64,000 bases of DNA from Oscarella lobularis (Eukaryota; Porifera; Homoscleromorpha; Homosclerophorida; Oscarellidae). The notes below the pieces were generated by a model. The model saw only the letters and a list, made by a program, of their open reading frames with translations. It searched no databases and was not told the DNA's origin. Below are positions 19,560 to 30,600 of this stretch, one piece after another. The stretch's first letter is position 1; each line of letters opens with the position of its first letter. Both the position numbers and the translations under genes were made by a program. The stretch spans positions 1,672,648 through 1,736,647 of the forward strand of contig NC_089177.1 of NCBI RefSeq assembly GCF_947507565.1. The letters run 5' to 3'.

Positions 19560-21771
19560 AACGTATGCTGTTTGAAATCATTAATGTCTATGCGGTCAAC
19601 GCCTACACCAGAGGAAATGACTCCTCTCATGGACGCCGGGCTCGGCTTAAAGTGTCTACAGTTCAAACGCGACGGCGACGCCTTTCACGTGCATAATGTG
19701 ATTGTTTCAGCTTTTCCGCAATTGGAGGGCTGTGGGGATACGAATTTCTTCGCTCTGCACCAAACTGTCGTGTTCTGATACCCCTGAGTTCCACCACGGG
19801 ATCAATAACATCAGAAGTCATATCCGACTCAACGAGGGCAAACACAAGAATTTTCGTACGGCCATTGCAGCAGAACATACCAGTTGTTCCTCCAGCTGAA
19901 CAAGTACGCTGCAACCATTTTTATATATAATTTATATATTTTTAATTTTGTAAAGCAATCTGACAGTCAGACGGCGCCAGAGCAGCCAATGGCCGAGTGT
20001 AGGAATTGCGGCACTCTTATCGTTATGACACGGCTTCGACGTCACCGTTTGTCTTGTGAGAGACATACGTAAGAATCGATAATGTATTTGTTTAGCTAAA
20101 TATATTTGATTTAAACGTCTGCGTGTAGGCTTTCTACTCCTGTTGCACCGACTGAAGAAAGAGAGACGGTCATGGCAACAGCACACGAAGGAGAATCCTT
20201 GCCAGTTACCTCTAACCGTCGACACGACACCACTGAACACGACAGCGACAACGACGTAAGACGTAAAACATTCCATTTTGGCATCTTCTAACCCTAGCGT
20301 TCAGACTATAATTCTTGATGATTCGCGGGTGAGCGTATTCAGGTAAAGCATGATGAAGTTAGTGGCATTATGTTGACGTTTTTTCTTGTCTATGCAGGAT
20401 ACTATTCGTCATTTGTCCGTAATCTTTCCTCAAAACAACAGAGAGTCCATTGCACGGATTGCATCAGTGGCAGTCAATATAAGCGATGCAGTTGATATGA
20501 TGAAAACTCTGCCAAGGAATTTAAAGGTGTTTCTGCATTGTTCACCTTTGTCATGATTTGACATGTTTTTTAATTAAGGTGACGAAACTCTCAATCGAAT
20601 TCGAGAACGTCTCACTGCAAATCTATCTGAAGAGACGTTGCGTCTTCACGTTGATCCGGACAATTTATGGCAGACTGTCTCTTTTTACAAAGGCTTGCCT
20701 GACGACGGTTACTCAAAGAAGCTGAGGGTGTCTTTCGAAGGACAAGAAGGAATTGACGGTGGCGCTATTTCTAAAGAGTTCTTCACGATGTTATTGGATG
20801 AAATTGACAAGCATCTCTTTGAAGGGTCCAGTTAAAAGAGAATACCAAAAAGGGACTACGGAATTGAAGAAACATTTGCTCTTGCAGGCAGAATGATCGC
20901 CCATTCAATTGCTCAGGGGGTCAGGCTTTCCTCACCTGGCTAGGGACCTTTATCGTTTCGGGAGACACGAACGTGACGGTAACACATGACGATCTGTCAG
21001 GCGAAATATATTCACTGCGTCACCTGCAAACGTTCCTTACCCAAGTAAGAAGTTTTTAAACTTCAATTTTGCTATATAGTGCAACTCGGTAGATACTCGA
21101 TGCAGCACATGATTCCGAAATTGACGAGATAATAGACGAAAACGAATCGTACGTTACCAACTGTGGATGGCCTACCGGACTGGTCATTAATACGAAAAGC
21201 CGGGAGCGGTTCGTGCATCCAAGAAGAATTATTTTCAAAGCGATTGAGAATGCTGCATGCTATTCGCGATGGACTCCGATGTGGAGGAGTCCTTAGAGAA
21301 ATCGTCTATTATCCAGAGATTATGAAGTCGCTCTTTGTGCATTCCGATGACAGTGTGCTGACGGGAGACAACGTCTTCGAAATTATACGGTTTGAACCTC
21401 AGAGTTCTCTTAGCCCCCAGGCGAGAGCTTGCATTTTCTACTTGAGAACCTTCTTACAACGAATCGAAAATGAACGAGGTTACGATTATCTATTGTTAAA
21501 CTTGCCCCTTTTAATGTAATATCTATTTCAGTTTCGCTGGATGGTCTGGGAAGTAACATCCCGCTTTTGAAAGCCTTCATTTACTTTGCGACATCACAAC
21601 TCACACTAGGACGTGGAACGACAATTAAAGTGTCTTTTAATGCACACGCTGCTGCAGGCTCTTTGCCAACGGTCGCAGCGTGTTTTGGTCGATTTTCGTG
21701 ACGCAGAAGACTTTTACCAGCGCCTCCGAATGGCCATCACTGATGGAGCAAGCGGATTTCATCGTTACTAG
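19560..21771 (+). pseudogene. HECT-domain E3 ligase, broken
   Basis: Pieces in order: FPQLEGCG / YEFLRSAPNCRVLIPLS (19705-19905), a zinc-finger-like AECRNCGTLIVMTRLRRHRL (about 19990-20065), a linker, then a HECT N-lobe (LHVDPDNLWQTVSFYKG, VSFEGQEGIDGGAISKEFF; 20640-20800), IEETFALAGRMIAHSIAQG, a middle part (LHAIRDGLRCGGVLREIVYY, PEIMKSLFVH) and a C-lobe with GSLPTVAACF (the catalytic Cys region) ending YQRLRMAITDGASGFHRY and TAG. At least four frameshifts break it (near 19735, 20830-20940, 21215, 21690). The layout matches the large invertebrate family of zinc finger-HECT proteins. It probably has 7 or more short exons. Confidence 0.7.
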
Positions 21772-21984
21772 ATGAAGAAAAACGGTGTTTGACTTTTAAC
21801 GTTTGAAACTGTTTAGTTAGTTAGAGCTGTTTTGCTCCGTTTCCTTTAGTTTAAGGCGTTCTCGATTCTTTGAGTAATCATTCAGGTGTTGTTGATTGTT
21901 TGAGTAATCGTACCACTTTGTTAGGTCTTTTAATAAATTTCATGCGCATCGTTCAAACTTTATGATTCATAAAGAAGGCATGAT

Positions 21985-22256
21985 TAATTGCTTATGATTC
22001 ATGATTCATGGATCATGGTTCATGGTCCACAGTTCATGGTTCATGGGTCATGATTCATGATTCATGATTCATGATTCATGGTCCACAGTTCATGGTTCAT
22101 GATTCATGGTTCATGGTTTGAGGTTCATGGTTCATGGTTCATGGCTCATGGTTCATGGTTCATGGTTCATTTTTGGCAGAAACGGCACGCCATACGTGAA
22201 TTGTGATTCACGGTTTGAGGTTCATGGTTCATGGTTCATAGTTTATGGTTCATGGC
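21985..22256 (-). repeat. ATGAACC/ATGAATC heptamer array, right
   Basis: Mirror image of the 16474-16655 array (GGTTCATGATTCATG units). A partial internal duplicate of the outer end (TTTTTGGCAGAAACGGCACGCCATA) lies at about 22170-22195, suggesting slippage or a nested end. Confidence 0.9.
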
Positions 22257-22454
22257 TTATTTTTGGCAGAAACGGCGCGCCATAGAAATCACTTGCGTGC
22301 TTGCCCCAGCGTCCGAAGTGCTCCGCAACAACCGGAAAAAAGCACGATGATGAACCGCGGACACGAACAACAGATGAGTAAATCTCGATCTTTTTCTCCT
22401 CGCGAATTATTGCTGCAGCCCCATCTTCAACAACCGCGCGACGCTGCTTGACAA

Positions 22455-22760
22455 TTCCTATTAGATACTCAGTTCCTCAATCTGACTTAATTATTTCTAG
22501 TACACAAATAAGTCTTTGACTCCGGCTTGATTATGTCTGTTATCTAAACAGTCGATTCCTAACTCCAGTTTCATTAGCGTTGGTTACACTACGACATGCA
22601 CTACGGGGAGGTCAATATGCAAATTCCCCTTTGGGGGAGAGAACTTTTAGAAATGGGAGCCGGAGTCAGAAAAAGGTCCTCAGACAGAGTCCCTAATTCC
22701 GGCCCAATCAAGTCTACCGGAAGGTTATTGTCATTACGACGGTCCTACAATATGAGTGTC
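22455..22760 (-). repeat. Dispersed 440-bp repeat, minus-strand copy
   Basis: The reverse complement of this stretch matches the tandem pair at 34636-35527, e.g. the blocks around GACATGCACTACGGGGAGG and GGGAGCCGGAGTCAGAAAAAGG. It is noncoding, with no clear TIRs, so its class is open. Confidence 0.65.
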
Positions 22761-23305
22761 ATTTTCCTGGTCGATTAAAAGCAAAACGGTGCAGTACCTA
22801 TGAGGAGTCATATTCTTATTAGAACCGGCTAAGTAAAAAACTCGGTATTTATTGCATGATCGTATCACTGGGGAGAGGGGCATAAATAAATCGGCGAGGA
22901 AACGCGCCCAGAGGTGATGACGCAATGAATGACGTCATCGCCACACTAAGCTAAAACAGACAAAACCAAACGCCACGGTCGCACAACGCTTTCGAAAGCA
23001 TATTTCGAAGAGTTTCTAAGCTATCAGCAGAACGACTTTGCGCGGTTGACGTCGTCAAACAGTCTTAGCTCTTCGCACCGCACGTGACGGTGACGTCGAG
23101 TGACGTCGTGCGCGAGATCCCGGGGACCCCGACGAAGACGCTTCTATAGAAATGTCACGATTTTCGTCGCACGGCGGCGGAAGCGGTTCGCGCACGGCCG
23201 TCGCGCGCGCGAACGAAGAAATTTGAAGCGAAGCTTAGAGTTACTCGTGCCGTATTTACCGCGCGAGGCCGTGACGTCTTTTTCATCTTAGTAGTGTAGG
23301 CAGAG

Positions 23306-24055
23306 TTGAAGTGCTTTATCAAGCAAACGGTCAGCGAGGCAATAGCCGAAGCGAAAGAAAAAGAGGAAGGCGAGCGCCTTCTTGATGGAAAAACTTCGGG
23401 AAGATCGTCGGCATCGTCAAAGGCGACTCCTGAACAACCAAAAGGTCTTCTACCTGATTTCTTGCAACCCTGCGATTTTATATTCTTTATATTTCAGATA
23501 GAAAAGGCTTGCTCCAACTGTATTTGGGGCAAAAGAAGAAGGAACGTCTCCCTTCTGCAAAACGTTTGAAAATGGGTCCGCCGTCTTTCGCCAAACCGAG
23601 AGGCGATTGCGTCAATGTAAGAAAAAGAGTACAATAGCGCCTTTTTACGCGCATTGTGGGCTATAACGTTTATATTTATACAAATATGTGTATTTCCACG
23701 TGTATTATTCGCTTGACCAGAAGTATTATCCCTTCTTGTAAATTAAAGTGGGTACAATGATGTACTCATTGGGGAAAGGAAAGGGGGTGCGCCGTCCTTC
23801 TGAAGGAACAGTCGGCTGCAGAATACTAACAGTTAAGCGATCATCTTCGTACGAATTAGAGCTGCAAGAGACGAGTATTTTCCAAATTCCAACAACGAAA
23901 GCGACGATGATTGCAACTATCACCTTTCCAACGACGACGGACATCGTCTTTCCGACAAAATTGATGGCAAGCAGTGGAATTTAGGACAATACCTTGACCG
24001 CAATGGGTTGTATGCAAGCAAAGTGAAGCTGCATCTTGTGGTGCAGGCACGATAA
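23306..24055 (+). CDS. Hypothetical spliced gene, function unknown
   Basis: Coding-like blocks with plausible splice ends: up to 23444 (ETVSEAIAEAKEKEEGERLL-like, charged), 23498-23616 (GLLQLYLGQKKKERLPSAKR, ends AAT|GTAAGA), and about 23860-24055 ending KQWNLGQYLDRNGLYASKVK and TAA. The phases of blocks 2 and 3 do not join directly, so an exon is missing or wrong. No family was recognised. It lies 258 bp upstream of the kinase gene in the same orientation. Confidence 0.35.
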
Positions 24056-24312
24056 GTCATACCGTACTTTTGACCAAAATAAAAGTGTGCCTTTTTGTGC
24101 AGAAGAAATGTGAACAGAAGTACCAAAGTAAACTGCAATCAGCTAACTGTGCGTTAGTTGGTTGGTTAATTTTTTCTACAAATTTTATATGTTTCATTTT
24201 TAGTTTCTAAAGAGAGCCATAACACGCGTGAGATGCAAGACATCCGTACCCCATCCCCTCCGGTATCGGCACCACTTCTTCAAAGTCCTTCCAAAATTGT
24301 CACTGTTAGGAA

Positions 24313-25352
24313 ATGCAAATTGAAAAATGTTCCTCCACTTTGTTGGGTATGTATGCTATAGACCAATTGCTCGTGCCTTTCGCCGATTTGAAAATCGGTA
24401 AGAGAATCGGTGGCGGAGGCTTCGGCGAAGTATTCCGCGGCGAGTACAGAGGCTCGGTCTGTGCCATCAAAAAAGTCTATGCTGCTAGTCTGGAAGCTGA
24501 TTATGTTGAAGAAGAGCTCAAATCATTGTCGTAAGCGTATAAAAGTTAAAACATAAAGCAATGGATTCATTAGTGCATTGTCGAAATAGAAAACTTAGAC
24601 ACCCGAATATTGTGTGCCTTATGGCTTTTTTGAAGGATGATCGCTTCTACTACTTTGTTACTAGCTATGTGTCCGGAGGAAATTTAGATGACTTCATATT
24701 TGTAAAGGTAGGCTACGTAGCCAAAGCGTACGTGATGTAAAGTCCGTCTTTTATTAGAGAGGCGAAAGAATTCATAACAAAACTATTGTTAGCGTTGGAG
24801 ACAAGATGGCTTCTGCACTTGCGTATATGCATGGTCTCAAACCTCCACTTATTCATAGAGACCTCAAACCTGCCAATGTTCTGGTAATGTTACGGCGTTT
24901 TTGCCAAGTTGTCCACAATGCTCTAAATCATTCCCGTTTCTGTTTAGATTGACGAAGCTAGGCTGAATGTGTACCTGTGCGACATGGGCCTTGCTCGGGT
25001 TAAAGCCGGGATGGCAACTCTAACCCGCTGTGGCGCTGATGGCACTCCGGGTTATATTTCGCCTGAGACTGCCATTCACCGCCAGTGTGGCCTTTCTTCG
25101 GACGTCTGGGCATTCGGGCTGATACTTATTGAGCTTTGCACTCGTAAGAGAGCGTGGGGCGGCTTAGTGTCTACGGTGGAAATCACAAGCTTGCTGCTGC
25201 AAAAGGTCATGCCAGATGCACTGAAAGATGTTCCTAGTCCGTTTCACTCCATTTGCCAGTCATGCCTGAAATACGATCCTAAAGAAAGGCCTACGATGGA
25301 ATCGGTAGCGCGACAAATAAGAGATTTGACCGTTCCGTTTCATGCCAACTAA
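24313..25352 (+). CDS. Protein kinase (TKL/Ser-Thr type)
   Basis: Four exons join in frame: 24313-24530, 24599-24707, 24758-24883, 24948-25352, with GT-AG introns of 50-68 bp. All kinase motifs are present in order: glycine loop RIGGGGFGEVFRG, Lys in CAIKK, HPNIVCLMAF, catalytic loop HRDLKPANVL (24854-24883), metal site as DMG instead of DFG, GTPGYISPE, DVWAFGLILIELCTRK and a C-lobe Arg (KERPTMESV). It is a bare kinase domain of about 285 residues ending soon after subdomain XI. The start chosen is the only in-frame Met after an upstream stop; a spliced upstream exon (24234-24350 has a coding-like proline-rich stretch in another frame) is possible. The substrate is unknown. Confidence 0.85.
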
Positions 25353-25786
25353 AGCTCACTTCAATTCATTTGGATCTTGTTCGTTGGATTGTGGTTGCTG
25401 GATGAAAACGTTTGATTTTGTGTCATCTATAGAGATGTAAGAGTGGAGTCTGTTCGGCAAATTTTCTCCGCATTTTACCAATCAATGCAGACCTTTTAAT
25501 TAAAAACAGATCATTAGTCACTAAAGTATCCATTGACAGATTTTTTGCGCGCCTGTTTCTGTGAACGTATGCACGTGTGTCTGTGTGCTTCTTCGTAAAG
25601 TGTTAACGCCCTCCTAAAACTCTATTTGTAGAACGTTCTCTGAAACGTTTCTCTTTTATGCGTACCGTACCGTACACGCAATTTAGGGTTAGGATTGTTG
25701 TAAATCGTCACTTATTGCGCTGATAATCGCATTGTACGCAACTAGAGCCTCATCCGCATTCTGAGGCTCAGCGATGCCTTTCTCCG
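25353..25786. other. Intergenic between two convergent genes
   Basis: 3' flanks of the kinase (plus) and the integrase gene (minus). A short telomere-like TTAGGGTTAGG is at about 25683-25693. No ORF of interest was seen. Confidence 0.5.
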
Positions 25787-27392
25787 TCATAATGCATTTG
25801 CTAAGCTATCGAATTCGGCGGGGCACTCACGCGGCTTAGGCTTGCGATACTCTTCAGAAGAAATTGTAGAAAAATCTTTTCTATCGAGAGGAAATCGGTA
25901 AGAAATTCCACCTGAAAATGTCTTGTTACCTAAATCGCAATGCCAATAAAAAGTTCACCTTCAAGCTCCGCCGCATAATAAAGTAATTCCGGGACACCGC
26001 CTGGCGAATGACCTTCCCTGCACTTCCTCAGACGATGGAAGTTCCACTCTCTCTTCACCCCATCAAGCTCGCCTTGAATGAGGTTCATAAAGCAAAATCT
26101 CAAGCAGTCTCTAATTAGAAGAACTAAGCATTATTTTAAAACTACAGAGGCAGCAACAAGATCTTCACTTGTGGAGGTCAGATGAATCGAACAGACCCAT
26201 ATCTTGCATATCCTACGAGATGTTTTGATGACGAACTGCCTGCTCCTAGCTGGCACATTTCAAGTTATATACCTTGAAAAAGTCCATCCAAAACCCAGCG
26301 CCACTTCTCCTTAGCTGGCCCCACCACGCCTCTATTCGCTAATAATTCTAGTTTTAATATTGGAAAATACAAGGGACACCGGCGTTCTTGCCTGATTAGC
26401 CGTAGATCTACCGTACATAAAGCTACGATTTCTCCTCATGTCGTCTGTATCTTTGTGACGGAGAAAAGGCTGTATTCCGGCAATTGTTGTGTTCTCCGTT
26501 CCTCTGTCGGAGCGAAGAACACGAGGAACGCCTACTCGTTAACAAAACTTTAAAAATATATCCCTGATCCACTGATGAAGCTGACCATCAATGTCTCTAA
26601 TACACTGAATGTAGTAGTCTGCAACAACAAGAGGGTCATTGTTTGTTGTTGCAACTTCTAGCCACATTATTCGCCTTGAAAATCTAAATCAATTGTATTC
26701 AGACATAGATTTTTAGGCGCATGTTTTTAACCCGTCGATACAGCCGTGGATGGCAAATCCGTATGGCTTTAGTTTGTCGTACCCATCCATGCGCCATAAG
26801 TAGTCAGGTCCCTAATCAAATCGTACAGGGCAAAAGCCGAAATATTTCAAATTATTTTACAGTATGTGCTCTCACCTTATTATGATATACTCTTCGCTTT
26901 AATCGGCGTCTCCTCCTCTCCCTTGCGCCGTCAGGGTCGATTTCTCGGCAAACAAGCATAACAAGATCTCTACTTTACGTACTTTCAAAATTGTATGCGT
27001 ATGCAGTGGACTACACGCAACCTTGGAACGGAAAGTCGATATTTTTGGTCAAGCCTCTTCCACATGGCTCTGTAACCTAAATTCTTTCCGCCAATCTAAT
27101 TCTCATTCTGGAGGCAATTACGGTAAACTAGTACTACTTTGGACGTTAAAAAGTAACTAACTCTAATAGCATCCTCGACATCTTCAAGAGAAACAGATGC
27201 ACTTCTTCTCCGGAGACCCATAAAACGCAAACGCCTTTTCAACTGATGAACGGTGACGCGAACGCCGTGCCTCCGGTGAAGAAAAAGGCAAATCTCGGCG
27301 TAGGTTAGTCCGTCATGAAAGTAAATTTCCATTAGACGTTGTAGACCGTCAATCGCATCGTCTGGAACACCGTCAAGTGAAATAGTCGCCAT
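25787..27392 (-). CDS. Integrase-core domain protein, family 2, ten exons, intact frame
   Basis: Exons: 27392-27158, 27076-27022, 26972-26876, 26811-26732, 26683-26586, 26531-26392, 26338-26273, 26212-26169, 26110-25959, 25929-25787 (TGA). All introns are 30-81 bp; that after exon 6 is GC-AG. The N-terminus has a helix-turn-helix-like region (GLTYAEICLFLHRRHGVRVT, HQLKRRLRFMGLRRR). The catalytic core shows WRMDGYDKLKPYGFAIHGCI (Asp 1), LRSDRGTENTTIAG (Asp 2) and NQRIEAWWGQLRR (Glu). The C-terminal part has DCLRFCFMNLIQGELDGVKR and HSPGGVPELLY. This is a widespread metazoan integrase-core family of unknown biological role. The clean frame over ten exons suggests recent activity or selection as a host gene. 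Confidence 0.8.
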
Positions 27393-27414
27393 GTTGCAAG
27401 AACACCTAACGACG

Positions 27415-27603
27415 CCCGTATTGAAATGAAGTTACCCGTATTGACAAGTGAGAAGTGGGAATTAATTGACACGTACTAACGTACTAAGAAGTGACCCGTA
27501 CTAAGAAGTGAGAGTAGGAAGTGAGCCGTACTAAGAATTGAGAGTGGGAAGTGACCCGTACTAAGAAGTGACAAGTGGGAAGTGACCCGTACATAGAAGT
27601 AGG
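27415..27603 (+). repeat. Minisatellite, unit about 30 bp (AAGTGACCCGTACTAAG)
   Basis: Imperfect tandem units of AAGTGACCCGTACTAAG plus AAGTGAGAGTGGG. The same sequence in the same orientation recurs at 35749-35957. It directly abuts the break in the RNF213-like frame. Confidence 0.85.
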
Positions 27604-27605
27604 AA

Positions 27606-30600
27606 CCCCGTATCGGCCACTGTACTTAACCATTTGAATAATTTCAGTTCGAGTTACTCCTCCGTGGACTTTCAAAAGAAGCATATTTTGTAAGCCAGCA
27701 GTCTGCACCTCGATGCCAGTTTTCGGGTCTTTTGCTCCAAGCGCCTGTAGCAAACACATGTATCGTATGAGTCGCGTTTTTCCGCAACCCGTTTCGCCAA
27801 TGATAACAACCGGAATGCCGCATCGAAGTCGCGTGTGAGTCGCGAGAATTTTGATGACGTTATCGGAGGTGAGCTCATAGTTGGGATCTGGATCTTCTTG
27901 ATCCTCTTTGTAGTTGCGTCCCATCACATCACAGAGAACTTTAATTTTTCTTTTTTTCGACCACTCTTCGGAGTTCTCCTGCAGCCAAAATCCTTGAGTA
28001 CAGAGAGCCGCACTTAAATTCCGAGACATAATCTGCTCGTCCAGTACCGCCGTCGTTTGCGTGCCCATCAGATGGCCATCTCTTGTGATCCGTAGGCCAA
28101 TGGGCGTCATTGAATGTCGATCTTCGTTGAAGAAGAGATAAGGATGCGGACTCTGCTCCCACTTTCGACGCAGCAGGTACTGCTGCAAATTTTCCGTGTT
28201 CTCTATTCGGGTCAGATCTGCGCTCAGCGACGGAGTTGAGAAGTCTCTTGACATTTTGATAATTAACTTTATAACAAAATTTTTGAAACCAAGGATTACA
28301 GAAGTCGCTGCGTTCGCAGTCGCGCAGTTGACTGCTCAAAAAGTTGACAAAATGGCGAAGAATTGCCCACGACGGACTTGGCACGCCACAATGATGCAAA
28401 AGCGTTTGCAGACATATTGGAGGCGTACCTTCTGTTGTCCCAGGTTTAAATGAATCAAGGTCTTTGCCCTTCACGAATCTGACCAAATATTGAACTGCGC
28501 AGAAAGTTCGAATTTCCAAACTCTCTTCCGTCCAAAGACGGCTCTTCAATTGTAGGATTCTTTCGTTTTTCAAGTAGCTCAAGCGCTGCCTTGGGGGATT
28601 CGCGGGCTATGGTAGGAAGAAAGTAGTGAAAAGGAATATGCTTTCGACATTCTTTTGTTTGAGCCTTCTTAATCACGCTGCTTTGATCTTCAGGCCAAGT
28701 GCATTCAAGCACGTACATGTCAGTCAGCCTTCGACCCTATACGCGTCCCTTTGAGTCGGTAATCTGTCCGAGTACCAAAAGATTAAATAGCAGATCTTCC
28801 AAGCCTCTTCAAACGGAAGGAGACACGTCTATATGAATTAGCCTTGACAGCGCCTGCTCCGGATGCGGAAAAGCCGGCTCCAGTGTATCTATTATCGCAT
28901 CAGTATCTACAGTCAATTCATGAATTGGGACGATAACTTTAGTTGGCGGATCTTCGTCTCCTGCCAGATAGCTCCTAGCCTGTTATTTGGTATGTCAATC
29001 AATTTTTCGCTTATGTGGCTGACAAAAGGCGACTTTCCTACACCAGCTCGAGTTGAGTATACAAAGCGAAGCAGCACTTCTCGTGGTCAAGTGACTTAGC
29101 TGCCGGGGCCCATATCGTGCCCATGGGAGTGCGCAGCCTGAAACCTTCCGGTCCACGTTGAAATTGTGTCTTCAAGTAAGACTGCACTTCCTGTGGCGTT
29201 GAACAAAGTAAAGGCAACTTTCGGAATTGAACCAACGCAGAGACCATGTACGACTTGTCTTCGTTCTCTGTTGAGCAAATGACAACTAGACGATAGTTTT
29301 CGCCACGCTGTCCTGTCAATCCTTGACTAAGCTTCAAAAACTCATCAAATGCTTCCCTGCTGACTTCGTAGCTCTGGCGATCGGCTCGAGCAAGGCAAAA
29401 CACACGACCTTGACTTGGATCTTTAATGGCGCGTCTCCAAAACATAAAACGGTCTCAAGCGTGGTTTTCGACGAGCAAAGAAGAACTTCTTCCGCCGATG
29501 GAAGAGGCAGAGACGGTTCGGTCATGTAAAGTTGCAATACTGCTGGTATCAATTCAGCCTGAGGCACAACTAGTAGATTTGGAGAGCCGTGTTCCAATTT
29601 GTCCCATGGAAACGGCCGCAGCGGCAAACGGGGTGCGTTTTTTGCTAGACTTTGCAAAAATTGACCGAGCTTTTCCAAAGTTAAATAGGAGCGATTGTCT
29701 GCGTTAAAAGTCGGAAAATCACACGATTCACGCTCAGGTTTGGGTTCATTCCATCCAACAGGAGCTTCAAAGTTCGCAAGCGGTTCTAATTTTGTGTCCA
29801 ATTCACCGCCGCCAAATCCTAAATCGTCGCCAGGAGACCCACCACCAAAGCGCGCGTCTCTACCAAAAGTAGAAAGAGATTCATTGCCGCCAAACGAAGC
29901 TTGACTTAGCAACAGTGCTCCTCCACTCAACAAGCCCCGGCCAAGGCCTCGTAGCCCAGCGCGACCAATCTGCTGACGTTTTGATGGCGTAGAGCACGCT
30001 CTTTGCATTGCCGTCCTGACGTCCTTTACGTTGATGTTTGGCTTGATGCATTCTAGTAATCCGTACACAAAGTTGGCCAGTACACTTTCTCTGTCATTAG
30101 CAAGCTGTCCTAGATGCTTTTCCAAAATCAGCAGTCGGGATGTTGTGAAATAGTTCAAATAATAAAATTTCGACCGGACCTCAAACATTCTTGCATTCCA
30201 CTCTTCAAGGTCTTTTCCATTTCCTCTTCGATTTTCCTCATTCGATTACGGAGTCTTTCCAACCTCTCAGACACGGTACTGTCAAGTTCTTCACTTTTTT
30301 TTAATAGCGAAACGCAGTCAAAGGTCTGTTTCCAAGATAAGTATTTCACGTGACCGGCTTTGCAGAGAGCAACTAAATTTAGAGCAAGTCGGGTAATGTT
30401 CTCTAAAGTAGTGATAAAAACGTTCACTTCACTCTGCCGTTCGCCGCTGTGACCAGATATGAGATTATAAGCTTGCTTTGCAGATCCTGCAGGTCGGTTA
30501 CGCTAAACGTTTTTCTTGCGCTACTGCCTTCTAATCGGCTTTATTCTTAAAGAGATGTAATCTCCAATGTCTCCGGGACTGTTAGTTGACAAACATCCGA

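Larger units (their letters stand above)
16442..22286. mobile_element. 5.8-kb segment bounded by inverted repeats (candidate composite transposon)
   Basis: 16442-16506 and 22223-22286 are near-identical in opposite orientation: TCTATGGCGCGCC, then TTTCTGCCAAAAATAAGCC, then ATGAACC-type repeats. Between them lie, on the minus strand, an integrase-core gene and, on the plus strand, a HECT pseudogene, arranged divergently, plus a MITE. The inverted ends and an internal recombinase gene are what a DNA transposon would show. No clean target-site duplication is visible, so the outer boundary and the claim of a single element are inference. Confidence 0.5.
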
